From JAVVHH01 sp050954595 (GTDB taxonomy: Bacteria; Pseudomonadota; Alphaproteobacteria; Acetobacterales; Acetobacteraceae): a stretch of DNA of 36,594 bases. Within the stretch, counting starts at the first letter, position 1. Each line of letters opens with the position of its first letter. The stretch lies in contig JBPBQE010000275.1 of NCBI GenBank assembly GCA_050954595.1, positions 1-36,594 of the forward strand, read 5' to 3'. This document shows, piece after piece, positions 30,241 through 36,594 of the stretch. The notes below the pieces were generated by a model that was not told where the DNA came from, made no database searches, and worked only from the letters and a program-made list of their open reading frames with translations. The position numbers and the translations under genes are program-made.

Positions 30241-31410
30241 TCATTCCTCCAAAGCGAGCGCGACGCGGATGAGGTCGAGGTCGGTGCCGCGCGCCCCGAC
30301 GATCGACAAACCGACCGGTGCGCCGTCGACGCTGCAGCCGGGGATGTTGAGCTGCGGCACGCCCGTGAGCCCGCCATGGCTGGTCAGACACGAGATCCGC
30401 TCCCGCAACGGAGCCAGCGAACCGACCGGCAATCCTTTCAGCGGCGCCGGAAACGGCGTCGTCGGCAAACAAAGGATCGTCCCCGCCGGCAGCAGATACC
30501 GCATCCGCGCCCGCGCCTCCTCGCGCATCAACCCGGCCGCCATCCGCTCGGCATCCGTGAACATCGACCCCTGCACCAGCCCGCGCGACACGGACCAAGC
30601 CAGGCGCGGGTTGCACTGGTCGAGCCAGGGCTGAAACGTTTGCCACGCCTCGCTGCTCTGCAGCACGCGCTGCGCCCGCTGCCAGACGGACAAGCCCGGC
30701 AGCGCCATCGTGACGTCCCGCCGCGTCCCGATCAGCCCGGCGAGTCGGTCCACCAGCGGCGCCAATGCGGCCGCGACCGCCTCGTCGGCGAACCCAAAGG
30801 CATCCGTCGCCACCAGCAGTGTGTGGGGCAGGGACCCCGGCATCGCCGCTCCGAACACGGCGTCGCCTACCCGCGCGAACGTCGCGGCATCGCGCGCGAA
30901 CCAGCCGCACGTATCCGATCCCGGCGCCTGCACCGCGATGCCGGTAAAATCGACCCGCCCATGCGTCGGCCGCAGCCCATACAGGCCACAGAAGCTCGCC
31001 GGAACCCGAACCGAGCCGCCCGTATCCGTTCCCAACGCGAAGTCGCACTCCCCCGACGCCACCGCCGACGCCGAGCCGCTGGACGATCCCCCGGGCACCC
31101 GATCCGGCGCCGCCGGGTTGAGCGGCGTCCCATCATGGGCGTTCTCGCCCAATATCCCGAGCGACACCTCGTCGGTGATCGTCTTGCCGATCACAGACGC
31201 TCCGGCGTCCACCAGGGTCTGCACCACCGCGGCATGTCGAGACGGTAACGGGTTGAACCGCGGCCAGTCCGGGCTCCCGCCCCCAGTCACGACCCCGGCG
31301 ACATCGATCAGATCCTTGACCGCGAAAGTCAGCCCGGCTAGCGGACCTCCCGAGGTTCCAGTGACCGCGACCCGTGGTCCCGGAACGAAAGCGTCGTTGT
31401 CGATCGGCAT
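30241..31410 (-). CDS. Amidase-signature enzyme resembling AMI1
   Basis: The 389-residue protein has the amidase-signature Ser-cisSer-Lys triad: K32 in TFAVKDLIDVAG, S109 in VPGGSSSGSAS and S133 in GTDTGGSVRVPASFCG. The spacing (77 and 24 residues) equals that of Arabidopsis AMI1 (K36, S113, S137, from memory). LTFAVKDLIDVAG, DWPR, GENAHDGTPLNPAAPDRVPGG and the downstream GWFARDAATFARVGD also resemble AMI1-type indole-3-acetamide hydrolases. It is not of the GatA length. Upstream the Shine-Dalgarno GGTGG is close to the ATG. It leads the three-gene unit with the AtzH-like and MetX-like proteins. Indole-3-acetamide is one candidate substrate only. Confidence 0.88.
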   Translation of the reverse strand: MPIDNDAFVPGPRVAVTGTSGGPLAGLTFAVKDLIDVAGVVTGGGSPDWPRFNPLPSRHAAVVQTLVDAGASVIGKTITDEVSLGILGENAHDGTPLNPAAPDRVPGGSSSGSASAVASGECDFALGTDTGGSVRVPASFCGLYGLRPTHGRVDFTGIAVQAPGSDTCGWFARDAATFARVGDAVFGAAMPGSLPHTLLVATDAFGFADEAVAAALAPLVDRLAGLIGTRRDVTMALPGLSVWQRAQRVLQSSEAWQTFQPWLDQCNPRLAWSVSRGLVQGSMFTDAERMAAGLMREEARARMRYLLPAGTILCLPTTPFPAPLKGLPVGSLAPLRERISCLTSHGGLTGVPQLNIPGCSVDGAPVGLSIVGARGTDLDLIRVALALEE

Positions 31411-31467
31411 CGTCCACCTATAGGCGGAGAATGCCGACGCGTCAGCCCGTCGGCGGACGCCATCCGA

Positions 31468-32586
31468 TCAGCAGGTCGGCGCCCGCGTCGCCCGCGTATC
31501 GCCGCGCGCCAGGTCGAACAGCGGTCGCATCTGGATCCCGATCCAGCTTCCGGCCAGCGCCAACACAATCCAGGCCCAGCCGGAGATGTTGCCCACCGAG
31601 ATAGCGCTGAAATACGCCCCGATGTTGCAACCGTTCGACAGCCGCGCCCCATATCCCATCGCGACTCCGCCGAGCCGCGCCCCGAGCCATGCCCGCGCGC
31701 TGCCGCCCAGCGTCGGCCGGAACAACCCGGCCCATGCCGCCGTCATCGCCGCCCCGATCAGGATCGCCGCATCCATCACCGACGTGGTGTCGAGCAACAG
31801 CCCGCGGTCCAACTGCCCCTTAAACCCCGGGCGCTGCCAATAGGCCCAGCTCTGCGCATCGAACCCCAACCCGGCCGCCGCCTTCGACCCCCACAGCGCG
31901 AACGCCGACGTCTCGCCCCAGGGCTTGCCCGCCAGCACCAGCGTCGCCGTGTTCAGCAGCGCCAGCAACACGCCGCCCCAGACCAACAGCTTCACCGACT
32001 TGCCCTGGCTGAACCGCCCCGCCACGAACCACAGCGCGACCAGCGCCGCGAGCTGCAGCACGATCGCCGGGCCATAGCCGACCAGCCCCTGCGCCGTCAC
32101 CGCCGGCAAGCTGGGCAGCGACCACCAGAACCCCATATGCGCTGCACCCAGCGCCGATCCGACCACAAACCCGGCCAGCGTGCCGACCAGCTTGGCGTTG
32201 CCGCCACCCAACGCGAACAGCGTCCCGGAGGCGCAGCCCCCGCCGACCTGCATCCCCGCGCCGAATAGGAGGGCGCCGACCGCGAACCCCACGCCCAACG
32301 ACGTTTCGCCGCCATTGAGCTTGAGCCCGAACACCGATCCCATCGCCAGCAACGGCATCATCAACGCCGTGGCGACGAACAGCATCAGCGTATGGGCACG
32401 GAACCCGGACGCATCGCCGCGCTCGACCAGCGCCCGGAACGCGCCCGCGAACCCGAACGTCGTCCGTAACAGCACGCCGCCGATACCGACCCCGACGAGC
32501 ACGAGCGCCGGCATCCGCCAGCTATTGTTCGGCTGCAGGTAAGCCGCGGCCAGCAGCCCTGCCAAAGCCGCCAGCCCGACCGCCAT
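31468..32586 (-). CDS. YeeE/YedE family membrane transporter (TsuA-like)
   Basis: This 372-residue membrane protein has about nine or more hydrophobic helices and the two conserved cysteine motifs of the family: GGGCASGTLFALGGGN (about 117-132) and SNGCNIGAYFSAISVGNISGW (about 318-338). TsuA takes up thiosulfate by cysteine-mediated relay, and the family may also carry other sulfur compounds. TsuA usually has a small TusA-like partner (TsuB); none is adjacent. The C-terminus ends in APTC. The stop lies 57 bp before the amidase start, so co-transcription is possible. Local links to the sulfur operon at 12-16 kb are not shown. Confidence 0.9.
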   Translation of the reverse strand: MAVGLAALAGLLAAAYLQPNNSWRMPALVLVGVGIGGVLLRTTFGFAGAFRALVERGDASGFRAHTLMLFVATALMMPLLAMGSVFGLKLNGGETSLGVGFAVGALLFGAGMQVGGGCASGTLFALGGGNAKLVGTLAGFVVGSALGAAHMGFWWSLPSLPAVTAQGLVGYGPAIVLQLAALVALWFVAGRFSQGKSVKLLVWGGVLLALLNTATLVLAGKPWGETSAFALWGSKAAAGLGFDAQSWAYWQRPGFKGQLDRGLLLDTTSVMDAAILIGAAMTAAWAGLFRPTLGGSARAWLGARLGGVAMGYGARLSNGCNIGAYFSAISVGNISGWAWIVLALAGSWIGIQMRPLFDLARGDTRATRAPTC

Positions 32587-32727
32587 GACGAGCCGGTTGA
32601 CGTCGTTTCCCTGCGATGTAAGGGGAACGGATCGGAATGCTAAGTACGCCTGACATGCCGGCCAACTAGGTGAGGCGATTGCGCTTCGGCAACGGATGGA
32701 TGGAAGTTTAGGTCAGTGTTCTCGGCC

Positions 32728-32765
32728 CCGGTCGCGGCGCAGAAGCTCGCTTCTGTTGCGATCGG
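32728..32765 (-). terminator. Stem-loop downstream of the Lrp/AsnC gene
   Basis: CCGGTCGC (32728-32735) pairs with GCGATCGG (32758-32765), and CAGAAG with CTTCTG (32740-32745 and 32750-32755) around a CTCG loop. A small internal asymmetry separates the two helices. It lies about 20 bp past the AsnC stop codon on the minus strand, as a terminator would. There is no clear T-run, so it may instead block read-through by structure alone. The rest of 32587-32727 shows nothing I can support beyond room for the transporter promoter. Confidence 0.4.
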
Positions 32766-32783
32766 CCACAGGAGAACTCGATT

Positions 32784-33245
32784 TCAGACCATCTCGCTCA
32801 GCGGCAGCGCCGTGGTGTATTTCACCCGCTCCATGCTGAACCGTGAACTGACGTTCTTGATCGGCACCGCCGTGATCAACCGCTTGTAGAACGCATCGTA
32901 CGCCGGAATGTCCCGCGTCACCACGCGCAGCATGTAGTCGATGTCGCCGGCCATCCGATGCACCTCGACCACCTCCGGGAACGACGACACCGCTGTCGCG
33001 AACCGCTCCAGCCACTCCGGCGAGTGATCCGCCGACTCGATCGACACGAACACCGTCAGCCCCAGCCCCAGCTTCTCCGGCGACAACAATGCGACCCGGC
33101 GTTCGATCACGCCCGTCGCCTCCAGCCGCTGCACCCGCTTCCATGCCGGCGTCTGCGACAGGTTCACATGGTCAGCCAGCTGCGCGATCGACAGCGTGCT
33201 GTCTTCCTGCAGTAACGCCAACAATTTGAGGTCGGTCTTATCCAT
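32784..33245 (-). CDS. Lrp/AsnC family transcriptional regulator
   Basis: The 153-residue protein has an N-terminal winged helix-turn-helix (DLKLLALLQEDSTLSIAQLADHVNLSQTPAWKRVQRLEATGVI, about 5-47) and a C-terminal RAM ligand-binding domain (VFVSIESADHSPEW and VHRMAGDIDYMLRVVTRDIPAYDAFY). This is the usual Lrp/AsnC layout, in which an amino acid alters oligomeric state and DNA binding. Its target cannot be read here. It is encoded after the acyltransferase gene with a 36-bp gap and before the transporter gene with a 197-bp gap, so the transporter is a possible but unproven target. Confidence 0.95.
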   Translation of the reverse strand: MDKTDLKLLALLQEDSTLSIAQLADHVNLSQTPAWKRVQRLEATGVIERRVALLSPEKLGLGLTVFVSIESADHSPEWLERFATAVSSFPEVVEVHRMAGDIDYMLRVVTRDIPAYDAFYKRLITAVPIKNVSSRFSMERVKYTTALPLSEMV

Positions 33246-33281
33246 GAGCCTGCTGTAGAGCGGAACCGCTGGAAACGTAAA

Positions 33282-34502
33282 CTACTCCTTCGAGGGCTGC
33301 TCCGCGGCCGGCCAGGCTAGCGCCAGCACCCGGTCGCGACCGGCGCACGCCCATCGCGCGATCCGATCGCCGACGTGCATGCCGGGCTGCTCGACATAGC
33401 GATGCCCCAGCAGCGCCATGATCGTCAGCAGGGCCGTGGCCGCCATGAGCATCACGATGTGCAGCGCCGGCGAGGCGGTCGAAACGCTCTGCAACGGCCG
33501 CAGCACCGCGGCCAGCGCCAATCCCTGCATGAGATAAATCCCGTAGCTGAGATGTCCCAACCGGTGCGCCGCGCGCATCCGCAGCACGCCGAAGAGACTG
33601 CACCCGGTGGTGATGAGATAGAACAAACCGGCCAGCACCAGGATCGCTTGCGGATACGACGAGCGGTCGAAGCCGACGAGTGCAGCGATGAGCAACGCCA
33701 GTGTCAGCACCGATCCGACCAGCCCATCCGAGCGGAACACAATGCCGCTGACCTGCAGCGAGGCCGTGAGGGCGCCAGCGCCGAACATGGCGACGTAGAC
33801 CGGGCTCCAGGTAATACCCGCCGGCCAGGTGCCGTATGCCAGTGCGTATAAAGGCCAGGCGAACAGTATGACGGCGCAGGGCAGGTGCATCCCGCGTAGC
33901 CGGGTAAACAGCGCCAAGACCGGCAGGCAGGCATAAAAGAACCATTCGTACTGCAGCGTCCACATGACGCCGGCAAGCAGCAGGTTCGTGTCGTAGCCGC
34001 GAACGGGGACGGCCTCCCGTATGCCGATGTATAGATACGGGCTGATCTGGTCGATCAAGACGTCGACGCCGGGATGCATGTCGCGGTTGACGAACAGGCT
34101 GATGAGGATCGTGATCCCGGCGGTGAGCAGGAAAACCGGTCCGATGCGAAACACCCGGCCAATGTAGAGCCGCAGCCAGTCGATCCGACCCCTGGCCAGC
34201 ACAAGGCGCCGCCAGAACAGATAGCCGGTCAGCATGAAGAACAGGGCGACGCCGCCCTGACCGAGCATTGTATTGAACGGTGCGAACAGCTCCCAACGTC
34301 CAGTCAGGAAGTAGTGCCGGTAGATCATCCCGTGGTGGACGACGACCGCGAGGGCGACGAACCCGCGCAGACCGTCGAGGTTGGAAACCCGGCGCGTCGC
34401 ATGATCGGGCGGTGCGTCCGCCCAGGCGAAGATCGGCAACCATGTCATCACGAGCGCGCATCCGATGCACGACACGAGCGCGATGAGTGACAGGTAATCC
34501 AC
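33282..34502 (-). CDS. Acyltransferase family 3 membrane protein (OafA/YrhL-like)
   Basis: The 406-residue protein starts at GTG 34502, nine bases after the prfC stop. Ten or so hydrophobic segments and the signature NLDGLRGFVALAVVVHHG (about 41-58) identify the acyltransferase-3 family, which acetylates or acylates cell-surface sugars using acyl-CoA. RVFRIGPVF and the final HLSYGIYLMQ and GHRYVEQP are also typical. The acceptor sugar cannot be deduced. A 410-codon open frame runs on the same strand in another register, and I consider it coincidental. Confidence 0.9.
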   Translation of the reverse strand: MDYLSLIALVSCIGCALVMTWLPIFAWADAPPDHATRRVSNLDGLRGFVALAVVVHHGMIYRHYFLTGRWELFAPFNTMLGQGGVALFFMLTGYLFWRRLVLARGRIDWLRLYIGRVFRIGPVFLLTAGITILISLFVNRDMHPGVDVLIDQISPYLYIGIREAVPVRGYDTNLLLAGVMWTLQYEWFFYACLPVLALFTRLRGMHLPCAVILFAWPLYALAYGTWPAGITWSPVYVAMFGAGALTASLQVSGIVFRSDGLVGSVLTLALLIAALVGFDRSSYPQAILVLAGLFYLITTGCSLFGVLRMRAAHRLGHLSYGIYLMQGLALAAVLRPLQSVSTASPALHIVMLMAATALLTIMALLGHRYVEQPGMHVGDRIARWACAGRDRVLALAWPAAEQPSKE

Positions 34503-34511
34503 GCCCGCGTC

Positions 34512-36047
34512 TCAGGCCGCGAGGATGTCGGCCCGAACATCCTTGATGTCGCGGAACGTCAGATCACCGTTCATCTCCGCCGTCCGCCGCATCATGAACA
34601 CCGAGCTGGCGAGATACACCGGGTCCCCATCGACGTCGTCGGCGATGCTGGATCGGTTCTCCCCGATGAACCGCGCAATCGCCGCCTTCTCGCCGCCGAT
34701 CCACCGCGCCAGCTGATACGGGATCGGCTCGAACCCGATCCCCACGCCGTACTCGCCCATCAACCGCGCCTGCAGCACGTCCAACTGCAACGTCCCCACC
34801 ACGCCTACGATCGGCTGGCTGCCATCCTGCGGCCGGAACAGCTGCACCACGCCTTCCTCGGCCAGCTCCTGCAGCGCCTGCCGCAGCTTCTTCGCCTTCA
34901 TCGCATCATCCAGCCGCACCCGGCGCAGGATCTCCGGCGCGAAATACGGCACACCGACGAAGTTGAGCGTCTCGTCCTCGGTCAGCGTATCGCCAATCCG
35001 CAGCGTCCCATGGTTCGGTATCCCCACCACGTCGCCCGCGAACGCCTCCTCGGCAATCTGCCGATCCCGCGCGAAGAAGAACTGCGGCGCATGCAACGGG
35101 ATCTGCTTGCCCGTCCGCACTTGCTTCAGCCGCATGCCCCGTTCCAACCGCCCCGAGCACACCCGGGCAAAGGCGATCCGGTCACGATGGTTGGGGTCCA
35201 TGTTCGCTTGGATCTTGAACACTAGCGCCGTCAGCTTCGTCTCCGTCGCCTCCACGACCCGGCTATCCGCCGGCTGGTTACGCGGTGGCGGCCCGAACGC
35301 CACCAGGCTGTCGAGCAGGTCGGACACCCCGATCTCCTTGATCGCTGACCCAAAGAACACCGGCGTCAGCGTGCCTTCCATAAACGCCGCCCGATCGAAC
35401 TCCGGCAATGCCGCCTGCACCAACTCCAACTCCTCTCCGAGTTGGATCATGCGAGGATCGCTCTGCTCCAGCGGCGCGATCAGGTGCAGGTCCCGCGTCC
35501 TGACGTCGTACGTCCCGGCAAATGTATTCGCCCGCCCGATCGGCCACGTCACCGGAGCCGTGTCCAGCGCCAGCGTGTCGGCGACTTCCTGGATGATCTC
35601 GAACGGGTCCCGCGCCTCGCGATCCATCTTGTTGATGAACGTTAGGATCGGAATGTCCCTGAGCCGACAGATCTCGAACAGCTTGCGCGTCCGCGCTTCG
35701 ATCCCCTTGGCCGCATCGATCACCATGACCGCCGAGTCCACCGCCGTTAGCGTCCGGTACGTGTCCTCGGAAAAGTCCTCATGACCCGGCGTGTCCAGCA
35801 GGTTGAACACGCACCCGCCATACTCGAACGTCATCACCGAGGTCACGACCGAGATCCCGCGATCCCGCTCGATCCCCATCCAGTCCGACCGCGTCCGCCG
35901 CCGCTCGCCCTTGGCTCTGACGTTGCCGGCCAACTGAATGGCCCCGCCTGCCCGCAACAGCCGCTCCGTCAGCGTCGTCTTGCCGGCGTCGGGATGCGAG
36001 ATGATGGCGAACGTGCGCCGCCGATTGATTTCTTCGCTGGGAGTCAT
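34512..36047 (-). CDS. prfC: Peptide chain release factor 3
   Basis: RF3 is a GTPase that recycles RF1 and RF2 after termination. From ATG 36047 (GAGGGG immediately upstream) it has 511 residues, matching the family. The G1 loop SHPDAGKTT (about 18-26), ERDRGISV, the G3 DTPGHEDF, the G4 NKMDR and the C-terminal VVGTLQLDVLQARLMGEY are all clear. The frame is open 24 codons further through the terminator region, but that part is not coding. It follows rpsD on the same strand across a strong terminator, so it probably has its own promoter, which I could not place. Confidence 0.97.
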   Translation of the reverse strand: MTPSEEINRRRTFAIISHPDAGKTTLTERLLRAGGAIQLAGNVRAKGERRRTRSDWMGIERDRGISVVTSVMTFEYGGCVFNLLDTPGHEDFSEDTYRTLTAVDSAVMVIDAAKGIEARTRKLFEICRLRDIPILTFINKMDREARDPFEIIQEVADTLALDTAPVTWPIGRANTFAGTYDVRTRDLHLIAPLEQSDPRMIQLGEELELVQAALPEFDRAAFMEGTLTPVFFGSAIKEIGVSDLLDSLVAFGPPPRNQPADSRVVEATETKLTALVFKIQANMDPNHRDRIAFARVCSGRLERGMRLKQVRTGKQIPLHAPQFFFARDRQIAEEAFAGDVVGIPNHGTLRIGDTLTEDETLNFVGVPYFAPEILRRVRLDDAMKAKKLRQALQELAEEGVVQLFRPQDGSQPIVGVVGTLQLDVLQARLMGEYGVGIGFEPIPYQLARWIGGEKAAIARFIGENRSSIADDVDGDPVYLASSVFMMRRTAEMNGDLTFRDIKDVRADILAA

Positions 36048-36063
36048 GCGCCCCTCATACAAC

Positions 36064-36096
36064 AAAAAACCCCCTCCCGCAGGGCAGGAGGAGGTT
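36064..36096 (-). terminator. Intrinsic terminator downstream of rpsD
   Basis: On the minus strand AACCTCCTCCTG and CGGGAGGGGGTT form a 12-bp stem (two G-U pairs) with loop CCCTG. The stem runs directly into a T-run (plus-strand A at 36064-36069). This is the classical Rho-independent form. It lies about 45 bp after the rpsD stop and before prfC. Confidence 0.8.
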
Positions 36097-36108
36097 AGTT
36101 TGGAAACA

Positions 36109-36128
36109 CTCTCCCGCAAGCGGGAGAG
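36109..36128. repeat. Perfect palindrome CTCTCCCG-CAAG-CGGGAGAG
   Basis: An 8-bp perfect inverted repeat with a four-base loop lies just upstream of the intrinsic terminator, 11 bp after the rpsD stop. The right arm plus flank, GCGGGAGAGGG, is the core also found at 23712-23722, supporting a dispersed palindromic repeat family. It may add to termination. Confidence 0.6.
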
Positions 36129-36138
36129 GGTAGTCGTT

Positions 36139-36594
36139 TTAGCGGGAGTAAAACTCGACCACGAGGTTCGGTTCCATCGTCACCGGATACGGCACGTCGG
36201 TCAGCGTCGGGGCGCGGCCGAAGCGGCCCTTCATCGTGCGATGATCGACTTCCATGTAGTCCGGAACGTCGCGCTCGCCGCTCTGCGCGCTATCGAGCAC
36301 GACTGCGAGCTGCTTGCTCTTCTCGCGAACTTCGATCTCGTCGCCGTCCTTGACCTGGAAGCTGGGGATGTTGACCCGCTTGCCGTTGACGGTGATGTGC
36401 CCGTGGTTGACGAACTGCCGCGCCGCGAACGGCGTGATGGCGAACTTCATGCGGTAGATTACCGCATCCAACCGGCGCTCGAGCAGCTCGATCAGATTCT
36501 GCGAGGTGTCGCCCTTACGGCGCACGGCCTCGTCATAATACTTACGGAACTGCTTCTCGCCGATGTTGCCGTAATAGCCCTTCAGCTTCTGCTT
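36139..36594 (-). CDS. rpsD: 30S ribosomal protein S4 (partial, 5' end outside the window)
   Basis: The visible 151 residues begin KQKLKGYYGNIGEKQFRKYY at the window edge and contain the S4 RNA-binding domain: LERRLDAVIYRMKFAITPFAARQFVNHGHITVNGKRVNIPSFQVKDGDEIEVREKSK. The family C-terminus follows (GRFGRAPTLTDVPYPVTMEPNLVVEFYSR). S4 is about 205 residues, so roughly 55 N-terminal residues are outside. It is a primary 16S rRNA binder that starts small-subunit assembly. In alphaproteobacteria it is commonly a stand-alone gene, as the terminator here suggests. Confidence 0.98.
   Translation of the reverse strand, partial: KQKLKGYYGNIGEKQFRKYYDEAVRRKGDTSQNLIELLERRLDAVIYRMKFAITPFAARQFVNHGHITVNGKRVNIPSFQVKDGDEIEVREKSKQLAVVLDSAQSGERDVPDYMEVDHRTMKGRFGRAPTLTDVPYPVTMEPNLVVEFYSR

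Noticed and set aside
29722..31248. 508-codon open frame on the plus strand opposite the amidase operon
   Set aside because: The composition is Arg/Pro/His-rich with no motif, and it runs antisense to three well-supported genes.
33238..34470. 410-codon open frame on the minus strand in another register of the acyltransferase gene
   Set aside because: It lacks any recognisable family and is dominated by Arg/Ala typical of off-frame GC-rich sequence. The overlapping frame has clear acyltransferase-3 motifs.
1..36594. CRISPR array, prophage, insertion sequence or defence island
   Set aside because: No regularly spaced direct repeats, transposase, integrase or known defence genes were seen; the content is core metabolism throughout.

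Overview
This is a GC-rich, gene-dense chromosomal window from an alphaproteobacterium, most likely of the order Rhodospirillales (Acetobacteraceae-like). This rests on the gene repertoire and gene order: a cytochrome bc1 operon with TAT-type Rieske protein, purL/purS/purQ as separate genes, a CGFS glutaredoxin next to a BolA protein, an adrenodoxin-type ferredoxin, and the hemC-hemD pair. I could not run a taxonomic search. Nearly all of the sequence is core metabolism and translation. No transposase, phage gene, integrase or CRISPR array was seen, and no gap between genes exceeds about 215 bp.

Layout. 1-1740 (minus): hemC and hemD (tetrapyrrole synthesis) and the first seven codons of a third gene running off the left edge. 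1784-6167 (plus): tsaD, rlmJ, gpsA, murJ (tRNA t6A modification, rRNA methylation, glycerol-3-phosphate for lipids, lipid II flipping). 6218-7724 (minus): a secreted double helix-hairpin-helix protein and hemF. 7774-12139 (plus): a good promoter, petABC, mtnP and an enoyl-CoA hydratase-family gene. 12149-16678 (minus): a sulfur block in transcription order cysE, a second cysteine desulfurase, iscS-like, fdx, mnmA, tRNA-Met(CAT). 16892-20360: an alpha/beta hydrolase, a KirBac channel with a GFG filter, tyrS and a TerC-family membrane protein.

20465-28788 (plus): purB, a small Arg-rich exported protein, then purC-purS-(Rap1a/Tai-like exported protein)-purQ-purL-bolA-grxD, a DUF2461 protein and a metallo-beta-lactamase-fold hydrolase. 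28848-31410 (minus): a tightly coupled three-gene unit of AMI1-like amidase, AtzH/HpxZ-like protein and MetX-like alpha/beta hydrolase, probably degrading an unidentified amide. 31468-34502 (minus): a YeeE/YedE (TsuA-like) sulfur transporter, an Lrp/AsnC regulator and an acyltransferase-3 membrane protein. 34512-36594 (minus): prfC, a strong intrinsic terminator, and the 3' three quarters of rpsD.

The best candidates for new biology are modest: the amidase/AtzH/hydrolase operon; the Rap1a-like exported protein lodged between purS and purQ; a cysteine desulfurase paralogue whose usual PLP-contacting Gln is Pro; and the KirBac channel with TIGFG in place of TxGYG. I saw no clearly unprecedented multi-gene system.
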